From: Anaerolineae bacterium
Lineage (GTDB): Bacteria > Chloroflexota > Anaerolineae > JAAYZQ01
Direction: 5' to 3'
Assembly (NCBI GenBank): GCA_016929795.1
Contig: JAFGIA010000058.1
Span: forward strand, 1-10,069
Length of the DNA: 10,069 bases
Shown here: one piece after another, positions 1 through 5,870 of the stretch
Layout: each line of letters starts with the position of its first letter
Numbering within the stretch: the stretch's first letter is position 1
Program-made: the position numbers and the translations under genes
The notes under the pieces: generated by a model
The model's database searches: none
What the model saw: only the letters and a program-made list of their open reading frames with translations
Told to the model about the DNA's origin: nothing

Positions 1-1
1 G

Positions 2-1543
2 GCAGGCACCTTGCCCTATATGTCCCCAGAACAAACGGATGGGGTGCGTGACGATCCGCGGCTCGATCTCTACGCCCTGGGCGCCGTGCTCTATCGGATG
101 CTAACGGGGCGGACCTACCTGGAGTTCGATCAACAGGAAACACCGCGTGCTCAGGCCGAGAACGTGGGGCGAATCTATAACCAGCAGGTTCAGCCGCCGA
201 GTGTGTATAACAGCCAGGTGCCAGGATGGCTGGACGCGATGGTGCTCAAGACATTGGCAAAGCGACCAGAACAGCGCTATCAGAGCGCCGGAGCGTTGAA
301 GCAGGCGCTGCAGCAGACAGGGCGCCAGGCTGCCCCGGCCCCTAGCATCTCGAAGCGTGAACCGATTCAGTCACGCCCTGCCGCCCCTCTCACGCCGCAG
401 ATCCAGTCGAAGCCAATGCCCTCCCCCACGTCGTCGCATCAGACTCCACCCCCTGCTACGCGTGCCCACCTGCCGCGCTGGTTCTGGCCCACCGTGGTCG
501 GTGTGGCCATCCTCGTGGTTGCACTCATAGTGGCAATCATGGCTCTTGTCAACGGAGGCGATGAAACAACCACTGCTGGACTGGCTGTAGTCCCAACAGA
601 GGTGAATGTGGAGGCCACGCGCACATTGGCTCCCACCCAGATGCCGACCAACACAGATACGCCAACAAGCGAGCCAACAGAGACCAATACTCCCACTGCG
701 GCACCTAGCTACACAGCGCCTCCAACATCCACACCTACAGAAACTTCGGCACCCACTGCTACGCTGGTGCCGACTCTCACGCTGATACCCACCGATGCCG
801 CCACGAACACTCCCGCCCCGACACGTGCAACGACACTGAAGGCGGGTGACACCAGGGTACGCCAAACAGACAGCATGACGATGGGTTACGTGCCGGCCGG
901 CGAGTTTATGATGGGCGGGGATGGGGGTGACGATGACGAAAAACCAGCGCACACCGTATACCTGGATGCTTTTTGGATAGATCGTACGGAAGTGACGAAT
1001 GCACAGTTTCAGCAGTGTGTCGCTGCAGGGGCGTGTAAGGTTGGAAAAATGTTCAACTATAATCCTGAGAAAGACGCAGACATATCGATCGACGAAATAA
1101 CGTGGGCGCAAGCGAACGCATACTGCTCCTGGGTTGGGGCACGCCTGCCTACCGAGGCTGAGTGGGAAAAGGCAGCACGGGGGACAGACGGCAGGAAATA
1201 TCCATGGGGAAACGGCGAGCCGAATTGTGACAAGGCTTGCTACGAGGAGTGCGAATGCCGACGTGCAGCGGCAGATCAAAGAACGGCAGGGGCGAGCCCA
1301 TACGGTGCGCTGGACATGGCGGGCAACCTATGGGAGTGGGCGTCAGACTGGTACGACAACACGTACTACACTCGCTCGCCTGCACGCAACCCTCAAGGTC
1401 CGGACTCTGGCTCACAAAGGGTACTGCGCGGTGGTGCGTATTGGTTTGCACGGTGGGACCTGCGGACTGCTAACCGATGGGATATGACACCAGGAGATCA
1501 TCGGAACGACATTGGGTTCCGCTGTGTTGTGGATTCGCCGTAA
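2..1543 (+). CDS. Receptor-type Ser/Thr protein kinase with extracytoplasmic FGE-like domain (5' end outside window)
   Basis: The reading frame is open from base 2, so the start and the N-terminal kinase lobe lie upstream; residues here are numbered from the Leu codon at base 11. What remains of the kinase is the end of the activation segment (GTLPYMSPEQ), subdomain IX (DLYALGAVLYRMLTG, Asp 19) and the subdomain XI Arg (KRPEQRY, Arg 89), typical of bacterial Hanks-type kinases. A Pro-rich juxtamembrane linker (about 105-155) leads to one hydrophobic segment (about 157-181). Next comes a mucin-like Pro/Thr-rich stalk (about 195-272) and an FGE-sulfatase domain (about 286-508) with ARLPTEAEWEKAARG, YPWG, AGNLWEW and VLRGGAY motifs. 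The expected topology is kinase inside, FGE-like domain outside. The domain lacks the FGE copper-binding Cys pair after RGG, so a ligand-binding role is inferred rather than formylglycine synthesis. The ligand and kinase substrates are unknown. It converges on the minus-strand NACHT cluster and has its own terminator. Confidence 0.93.
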   Translation, partial: AGTLPYMSPEQTDGVRDDPRLDLYALGAVLYRMLTGRTYLEFDQQETPRAQAENVGRIYNQQVQPPSVYNSQVPGWLDAMVLKTLAKRPEQRYQSAGALKQALQQTGRQAAPAPSISKREPIQSRPAAPLTPQIQSKPMPSPTSSHQTPPPATRAHLPRWFWPTVVGVAILVVALIVAIMALVNGGDETTTAGLAVVPTEVNVEATRTLAPTQMPTNTDTPTSEPTETNTPTAAPSYTAPPTSTPTETSAPTATLVPTLTLIPTDAATNTPAPTRATTLKAGDTRVRQTDSMTMGYVPAGEFMMGGDGGDDDEKPAHTVYLDAFWIDRTEVTNAQFQQCVAAGACKVGKMFNYNPEKDADISIDEITWAQANAYCSWVGARLPTEAEWEKAARGTDGRKYPWGNGEPNCDKACYEECECRRAAADQRTAGASPYGALDMAGNLWEWASDWYDNTYYTRSPARNPQGPDSGSQRVLRGGAYWFARWDLRTANRWDMTPGDHRNDIGFRCVVDSP

Positions 1544-1589
1544 GAGCGAGTTTCTGGATTGCTTGTTACCGGCCTATCACTGACAAGTA

Positions 1590-1628
1590 AGCCCCTTCTC
1601 GGGATTCGGGGAGGGGCTCTTTTCTTTT
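1590..1628 (+). terminator. Rho-independent terminator of the kinase gene
   Basis: A 12-bp stem (AGCCCCTTCTCG, 1590-1601, with CGGGGAGGGGCT, 1607-1618; two G-U pairs) closes a 5-nt loop and is followed directly by a T-rich tract (CTTTTCTTTT). It sits 46 bp after the kinase stop codon, on the correct strand. Confidence 0.9.
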
Positions 1629-2077
1629 GGCGCACCGTAATCCCCCTGTCCCCCTCCCACCGGCTTTAGGCACCCCTAAATCCGCGACATCCCGCATTTT
1701 GTCTCACTATGTCCTATTGCGCCCAGTCCCCATCTGTGTGTGCAAGCTACATCCTCTCCTGCCATCGCAGCACGCCACCATCTGTCATGCATGGCCCAAT
1801 GCCTCAGTAGCGCATCTCGACGGCACCGAACACATCGACAGTCTGAGGTCGTGTAGGTATTTGTCGAAAGCCTCATCCAGCATGTTCTTGAATAACGAAA
1901 ACGTAAAGGTGGATCTGGTGGGGAGGGGATACCTTTGGTACCCATAATAGATCATAAATAGGTGAGCGTGAAACCACTATACGGGGGTCCCCCCCACCAC
2001 CCAATCTTGCCATACCTACCTGGCTATCACACTGTCCCCGTTTCCTTGAGGAGACGAGCCCAGCCCTCCGTATCACC
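1629..2077. other. Gene-poor interval between convergent genes
   Basis: This 449-bp stretch lies between the kinase terminator and the 3' end of the small minus-strand gene. The ORFs here are short, have no recognisable motifs and have no ribosome binding site. I see no tRNA, no CRISPR array and no clear terminator for the minus-strand gene. A 32-codon minus-strand ORF starting at 1883 (MLDEAFDKYLHDLRLS...) faintly resembles the start of a tyrosine recombinase, but is too short to call. Confidence 0.5.
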
Positions 2078-2524
2078 CTACCCATCCCCACCCTCCACAC
2101 GCTCCCTGTACCGCGCATACACCCGCGGCCGGGCACGCGCCACCTCGGCCAGCAAGTCGGGCAGCAAGTCGCGCGTGCGGCAGAACGCGATCACCTTGTC
2201 GGCCATGTCCGCCACGCCGTCACCCTCACCGAACTCGTGCGCCACCTCTTTCAGCTCCGGGTGCGTGTTGAACTCGAACAGCCGGCGCAGGTCGGCGGCG
2301 GTAAAGGCGTCGAGCAGCAGCGCCCTGAGGGTACCTGGCACGACAGCCAGGTCCGACACGGGTGCCAGCGACGCGCCGGGATCTGCAGGCGCCTCTGCCC
2401 CCTGGTGCTCCGGTGGGACACTCTGCTGGATCTGATGCCCCCGTCCGCCGATGGCGCCCACGGTGCCACCGCTGATGGTGATGTGGCCAAACACGTCGCC
2501 CGATTCCTTCTCCTCGGTTTTCAC
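2078..2524 (-). CDS. Small adaptor-like protein: glycine-rich motif plus death-like/effector-associated helical domain
   Basis: This 148-aa protein starts at GTG (2522-2524), with a purine-rich GAGAGG about 8 nt upstream, and ends in TAG. Residues 15-32 carry the glycine-rich motif ITISGGTVGAIGGRGHQI, also present in both NACHT proteins of the window. After a Pro/Ala-rich linker (about 33-62), residues 63-137 form a predicted helical domain with the pattern L-x-x-L-L-L-D-A-F-x-x-x-D-L-R-R-L ... V-I-A-F-C-x-x-x-x-L-L-P-D-L-L. That pattern resembles the effector-associated (EAD, death-like) domains known to couple STAND NTPases to effectors in bacterial conflict systems; I cannot assign the EAD subtype. 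There is no catalytic motif, signal peptide or membrane segment, so it is probably a cytoplasmic adaptor. It lies 505 bp downstream of the second NACHT gene on the same strand, with repeats between, so co-transcription is uncertain. Confidence 0.85.
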   Translation of the reverse strand: MKTEEKESGDVFGHITISGGTVGAIGGRGHQIQQSVPPEHQGAEAPADPGASLAPVSDLAVVPGTLRALLLDAFTAADLRRLFEFNTHPELKEVAHEFGEGDGVADMADKVIAFCRTRDLLPDLLAEVARARPRVYARYRERVEGGDG

Positions 2525-2615
2525 AGTTTCTGCCTCTCCTCTGCTCGGCGCAGATTACAATCGGCCCACGCCCCACTCCGACACTGCTGATCCCGATGAC
2601 TGCCTGCCGGCCCGT

Positions 2616-2715
2616 TGTCATTGCGAGCGCCCGCCTTTGGCGCGAAGCAATCTCCTTCCGCCGGTTGGGGGATTGCTTCTTCGCTCGCAAAAGGCGCTCG
2701 CTCCTCGCAATGACA
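2616..2715. repeat. GTCATTGCGAG-type palindromic repeat
   Basis: The ends are a perfect 12-bp inverted repeat, TGTCATTGCGAG (2616-2627) and CTCGCAATGACA (2704-2715). Inside is a second pair, GAAGCAATC (2644-2652) and GATTGCTTC (2671-2679), plus a GAGCGC/GCGCTC pairing. The GTCATTGCGAG...GAAGCAATC signature is a familiar dispersed intergenic palindrome in many bacterial genomes, including Chloroflexota (recognised from general knowledge, not searched). It encodes nothing. Confidence 0.8.
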
Positions 2716-2826
2716 CGCTTTGCAACAGCCCTGCCTCGCTGACGACCTGAGCTTGGAGCCTCAAGCCGCTTGCTCGGGCCTCCGCCGCTTGGATCGCCGA
2801 GCGCCTGCTCGGCACCCCCAAAATCC

Positions 2827-2928
2827 GCAGTGTTGCAAATCGTGTGTAAATTCGCCATCGGCAGGGCGCACGTGCCGAGTACTCTCGGCCTGGCGCCCCT
2901 ACAATTTACACAACTTTTGGCACACTGT
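2827..2928. mobile_element. MITE-like 102-bp palindromic element with 11-bp flanking direct repeats
   Basis: Imperfect 26-bp terminal inverted repeats (2828-2853 and 2902-2927; 20 of 26 positions match, sharing CAGTGT and TGTGTAAATT) enclose a hairpin core. The core pairs GGGCGC (2864-2869) with GCGCCC (2893-2898) and CCGAG (2875-2879) with CTCGG (2884-2888). The 11-bp sequence CCCCAAAATCC occurs directly repeated on both sides (2816-2826 and 2929-2939), consistent with a target-site duplication. There is no transposase, so it would be non-autonomous. The alternative is a REP-type hairpin with chance flanking similarity. Confidence 0.55.
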
Positions 2929-2966
2929 CCCCAAAATCCACCCCCGGCGGCCGCGCTCGCTTCACG

Positions 2967-2982
2967 CCCGTTCAAGAACGGG
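2967..2982. repeat. Hairpin downstream of the 875-aa NACHT gene
   Basis: CCCGTTCAAGAACGGG can form a 6-bp stem with a 4-nt loop, 47 bp after the stop codon. No T-tract follows on the minus strand, so it is a poor intrinsic terminator. It may be a weak rho-dependent end or, if the DGR idea holds, a cruciform beyond the variable region. Confidence 0.5.
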
Positions 2983-2985
2983 TTG

Positions 2986-3006
2986 GCGGATCAGGACGAT
3001 CAGAAC
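2986..3006 (-). repeat. Shared 3' tail, copy after the 875-aa NACHT gene
   Basis: On the minus strand this reads as a GTTCTGATC-type sequence ending in CCTGATCCGC. It matches the tail after the other NACHT gene (5819-5839) at 20 of 21 positions, and similarity stops abruptly beyond it. It lies just past the stop codon. Confidence 0.8.
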
Positions 3007-3029
3007 GTCAGCACCCAACACGCCAGCAC

Positions 3030-5657
3030 TCAGAAGTTGGCTGGAGGGCTCGGGGAACCCACTACCACTCGCAAACCGACATAGACATTGCAGCTCGCCG
3101 GGTGAAAGAAGTCGCGCCACGCACAACGGGCGAGCCACTCAAAATCGCTGGCCCACGACCCGCCACGCAACACCCGAGTTTCCCCCTTCCGGTACCAACT
3201 GCCGGTCCACTCCCAGACGTTGCCGGAACAGTCCCAGAGGCCCTCAGGGCTGGCGCCGCCCGGGTAGGTACAGACGGCCGTCGTCCCATTAGCGGGGTGA
3301 GGTCCGATTTTGAGGTTGCAGCGGCTCACATCGAATCCCACTCCCCAGGGGTACTCGCGCCCGTCGGCGCCCCGCGCGGCCCGCTCCCACTCCACCTCAA
3401 CCGGCAGGCGGGCCACCTGAGCCGTGCCGATCATCCCTGCCCGTCGCAGCTCGCCTGTCAGCCACCGGCAGTAGGCCTCCGCCTCGAACCAGCTCACCCC
3501 AACCACCGGTATCAGGGGATTGGCCCGCTCCGGGTCACGCCAGAACCAGGGGCGGTTCCGTGCCTCCGGTGGGCGGCGCTTGACCCAATCTCGATAGAAA
3601 CTCTCTTTGATCTCGTCGTCCGACTCGCCGCTGCGCCAGGCCAGGCCCTCGGGCGACCAGTGCTTCTTCTCTTCGTATCCCCCGGCTTGCACAAAACGGG
3701 CGTATTGGAGATTGGTTACTGGATATTTCGCGATGCGGAAGGCGCGCTCGATCACGCGCTCCTCGCGCCCGGCGCCGTAGAGGAATCGCCCTGCCGGGAT
3801 CTCGATCCACGTATCGAGGTCATCCGGCACCCACCCAAGCCGGCCCAGCAGCAACCCCACCTTCCGGCGATAGTCGGACCGCACGGTGGTGTCCTGCATC
3901 GTCGCCACCAAAGACTCTACCACCCGTCCGCGGCACAGATCCGTGACACCCATTGCGCCCACATCGCGCAGCGCCTCCCCGGCAACAACGACGTTCCAGC
4001 CCCGGCCCTCGCCCGCTCGCTCCTCCGCCAGCAGCCGTTCGATGATCGCTGACGCGGGGAGCCGGTTGCCCTGCACGATCCCGATGTAGCCCACCGTCAA
4101 CAGAGTCATCTCGTGCCACGCCGGGTCGTCCAGGTGAGCCAGCAACAAGTCGATCGACCTGTTCAGCTCCAGCTCGCCGCACTGCACCACGCCGCGGGCA
4201 GCCAGGTACTCCTCGAAGGTCAGGTGGATAAAGCCATAAACACCCTCACCCCGCTCGATCAGCAAGTTGGAGTATCTGCGCACGGCATCCAAGAATCCCC
4301 GCGCCCGCTGCCTCGCCTCGCCTGGCACCATGCCCCACTCATCACCCTGGTAGTACTCTGTCAGCCAACGCAGTACCTCGTCGTGCCTCGCCAATCCGGC
4401 TCCCGGGTTCGTCTCGCGCAACCACAATGCCAGCGGTCCCAGCACCCGCGCCGTCTCCAGATAGTCCAGCTCCGGTCCCACCGGCCGCCGGTCCAGCGCG
4501 CGTGCCTGGCTCCAGGCACTGATCAGAGTCTTGAGGTACAGCTCGTACAGCTCGACGCGGCGGTGGGGCAGCGTGACCCCCTGCCGTTTGATGAGTGCCA
4601 ACACGGTCAGCAGCAGCGGGTTGCTCGCTAATCGCTCCACGCCCGGGTTGCTGAATACCGTTTCCAGCAGTTCCGCCTTCTCCTTCTCGGCCGCTGCGTG
4701 GGCCTCGGGCGTGTCGCCGCGCGTTGCCACCTCAAAGGCATGACACCAGTTGTAGGCAAACTGCTCGATCTGATCGCGGCCAAAGTCGACCAGAGTGACG
4801 GTGGTCAACCCTTCTGCGCGCAGCGGCGCGTCGCGATAGCCGACGATGCGGCTGGTGACCACCAGGCGGTTGCCGGCGAGCGCGTGCTGCCGGAAGAACT
4901 CTTCCACCCGGTCCACGACAAAGGTCCGGTTCTCCAGCACCTCGTCCAGGCCGTCCAGGAGCACCAGCGCTTGCCCACGGGCGAGTGCGTCAAGGAAAAG
5001 GTACGCCATCCCATCCGGCAGACCCCGCACCCGGTAATAGGCGCCCAGGAAGTCGGCTAGGCAGCACTCGTGCGTGCGTTGCGAGCGGGCATAGGCGGCC
5101 AGGGGTATGAGTATCGGCAGCAGGTCCGCAGGCAACCCCAACCACCCATCCGCCCTTCCCTCGGCGCAGGCGAGGGCCATCCTCTTGAGCAGCGTGCTCT
5201 TGCCGGCGCCCGGATCGCCCAACACGACCAGGCCCTGGCTTTTTTCCAGGAGTCGCTCTACAGGCACCAGCTCGGCCATCTCGGCGCGCCGTTCCATCCT
5301 GGCGGTGTCCCGCTCCGCAGCTTCCTCCAAGAGACCTTCGTCGAGCGCCCTGCCGGCGACCCGTGCCCAGGTCTCGCCCTCGGGCAGCTCACGGCGGGCC
5401 AACAAGCCGACGTACAAACCTTCGAGCGGCAGCAGCGACGCCACGCGTTCCACCTGCGGGATGCCCTTAAAGTCCAGGTGTTGGTAGGTGCGGCGAATGT
5501 GCTCCAGGTAGGCGCGGTGCAGCGTCGCCAGGTCGGGATGCCTGTCATCCGTCCCCTGGACCACGATGTATTGGTAGATCTGGTGCCCCTCGCCGCCCAC
5601 GGCACCCACGGCGCCGCCGTCGATGCCGATCGATTCGTACCAGTCTTGTTGCGTCAC
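3030..5657 (-). CDS. NACHT STAND NTPase with N-terminal glycine-rich motif and C-terminal FGE-like domain (875 aa)
   Basis: I place the start at GTG 5655-5657 because AGGAGG lies 6 nt upstream; a longer frame reaching 5720 would add an unlikely Arg-rich leader. The protein opens with a glycine-rich motif (about 10-27, GIDGGAVGAVGGEGHQI). A pre-NACHT helical region follows (about 40-130; YLEHIRRTYQHLDFKGI also recalls the neighbouring NACHT protein). The NACHT domain has Walker A GDPGAGKST (147-155), Walker B LVLLDGLDEV (231-240) and VVTSR (266-270). NACHT-type helical regions then run to FIHLTFEEYLAAR (476-488). Residues 615-870 form an FGE-sulfatase fold: YPVTNLQYARF, LPVEVEWERAARG, YPWG, SGNVWEW, RVLRGGSW. 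The FGE copper-ligand cysteines are absent, so a sensor role is inferred. ATP-driven oligomerisation on ligand binding is the known mode for STAND proteins. No effector domain is fused, so output probably passes through the glycine motif. The last ~30 residues look hypervariable. Confidence 0.93.
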   Translation of the reverse strand: MTQQDWYESIGIDGGAVGAVGGEGHQIYQYIVVQGTDDRHPDLATLHRAYLEHIRRTYQHLDFKGIPQVERVASLLPLEGLYVGLLARRELPEGETWARVAGRALDEGLLEEAAERDTARMERRAEMAELVPVERLLEKSQGLVVLGDPGAGKSTLLKRMALACAEGRADGWLGLPADLLPILIPLAAYARSQRTHECCLADFLGAYYRVRGLPDGMAYLFLDALARGQALVLLDGLDEVLENRTFVVDRVEEFFRQHALAGNRLVVTSRIVGYRDAPLRAEGLTTVTLVDFGRDQIEQFAYNWCHAFEVATRGDTPEAHAAAEKEKAELLETVFSNPGVERLASNPLLLTVLALIKRQGVTLPHRRVELYELYLKTLISAWSQARALDRRPVGPELDYLETARVLGPLALWLRETNPGAGLARHDEVLRWLTEYYQGDEWGMVPGEARQRARGFLDAVRRYSNLLIERGEGVYGFIHLTFEEYLAARGVVQCGELELNRSIDLLLAHLDDPAWHEMTLLTVGYIGIVQGNRLPASAIIERLLAEERAGEGRGWNVVVAGEALRDVGAMGVTDLCRGRVVESLVATMQDTTVRSDYRRKVGLLLGRLGWVPDDLDTWIEIPAGRFLYGAGREERVIERAFRIAKYPVTNLQYARFVQAGGYEEKKHWSPEGLAWRSGESDDEIKESFYRDWVKRRPPEARNRPWFWRDPERANPLIPVVGVSWFEAEAYCRWLTGELRRAGMIGTAQVARLPVEVEWERAARGADGREYPWGVGFDVSRCNLKIGPHPANGTTAVCTYPGGASPEGLWDCSGNVWEWTGSWYRKGETRVLRGGSWASDFEWLARCAWRDFFHPASCNVYVGLRVVVGSPSPPANF
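3045..3060 (-). other. Identical 16-nt segment at the 3' edge of the candidate variable region (875-aa gene)
   Basis: The minus strand reads GGGTTCCCCGAGCCCT, identical to 5877-5892 in the other NACHT gene, third codon positions included. It encodes the GSPSP tail. A G+C-rich constant block just 3' of a variable segment is where a DGR initiation-of-mutagenic-homing site would lie. The role is inferred. Confidence 0.5.
3066..3152 (-). other. Candidate DGR-type variable region in the 875-aa NACHT-FGE gene
   Basis: These 29 codons (residues 836-864) directly follow the RGGSW motif and end just before the constant GSPSP block. They align without gaps to 5898-5984. Seventeen codons differ at position 1 or 2, and only nine at position 3. 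The variable codons sit where FGE/C-type-lectin-fold variable proteins display their ligand-binding residues. No template repeat is present in the window. Confidence 0.5.
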
Positions 5658-5663
5658 GCTACA

Positions 5664-5669
5664 CCTCCT
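5664..5669 (-). promoter_or_regulatory. Ribosome binding site fixing the GTG start of the 875-aa NACHT gene
   Basis: A full AGGAGG lies 6 nt upstream of GTG 5655-5657. No comparable site precedes the earlier in-frame start at 5720, so this decides the start codon. Confidence 0.85.
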
Positions 5670-5818
5670 ACGACGTCGCGCAGACTTGCTGTTGCCATCA
5701 TCACAAACACTACAACACATTGAGAATCAAACGAATTCATGCCACCCTGGCCGGTTCTGCTCTCGCGTCGGGTCCGATTCGTTGTTTTCTAAATTCGCTG
5801 TAGTTTCCCTTTGCTCGC

Positions 5819-5839
5819 GCGGATCAGGAGGATCAGAAC
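5819..5839 (-). repeat. Shared 3' tail, copy after the 1080-aa NACHT gene
   Basis: This copy matches 2986-3006 at 20 of 21 positions and contains the direct repeat GGATCAG-GA-GGATCAG on the + strand. It begins 16 bp past the stop codon. Sequence beyond it is unrelated between the two loci. Confidence 0.8.
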
Positions 5840-5852
5840 CCCAGAAGCAAGC

Positions 5853-5870
5853 ACTTCAGAATTCTGAAGT
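5853..5870. repeat. Perfect 18-bp palindrome over the stop codon of the 1080-aa gene
   Basis: ACTTCAGAATTCTGAAGT is its own reverse complement and contains the TGA stop. The same place in the 875-aa gene has a shortened version (AACTTCTGAGT on the minus strand), as if 7-8 bp of the palindrome were missing. No T-tract follows. It could form a cruciform downstream of the candidate variable region. Confidence 0.7.

Larger units (their letters stand above)
2525..3029. other. Repeat-filled intergenic region between the adaptor-like and 875-aa NACHT genes
   Basis: This 505-bp gap holds a 100-bp palindromic repeat (2616-2715), a small hairpin CCGAGC-GCCT-GCTCGG (2797-2812), a MITE-like element (2827-2928), a second hairpin (2967-2982) and the 3' tail shared with the other NACHT gene (2986-3006). 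Long ORFs that cross it have no family motifs and overlap the palindromes, so I regard them as spurious. The best promoter guess for the downstream gene is a TGTAAT hexamer on the minus strand about 30 bp before its GTG start, but it has no convincing -35 box. Confidence 0.7.

Noticed and set aside
1786..1883. Minus-strand 32-codon ORF (MLDEAFDKYLHDLRLS...) like the start of a tyrosine recombinase
   Set aside because: It is too short, has no ribosome binding site and no catalytic R-H-R-Y residues follow, so the resemblance is not evidence.
2616..2928. CRISPR array or template repeat in the repeat-rich intergenic region
   Set aside because: The repeats are palindromic single copies without regular spacers, and none resembles an adenine-rich version of the candidate variable regions.
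2226..2975. 249-aa minus-strand ORF across the repeat region
   Set aside because: It overlaps the better-supported 148-aa gene in another frame and runs through palindromic repeats. Its Arg/Gly-rich composition is typical of a G+C-rich shadow frame.
3102..4052. 316-aa plus-strand ORF opposite the 875-aa NACHT gene
   Set aside because: It is antisense to a clear NACHT-FGE gene, has no motifs and shows a His/Pro/Arg-rich shadow composition.
5690..5760. Possible separate promoter before the 875-aa NACHT gene (TTGATT on the minus strand)
   Set aside because: No acceptable -10 hexamer lies at 16-18 bp, so it is not called. Transcription may come from upstream.
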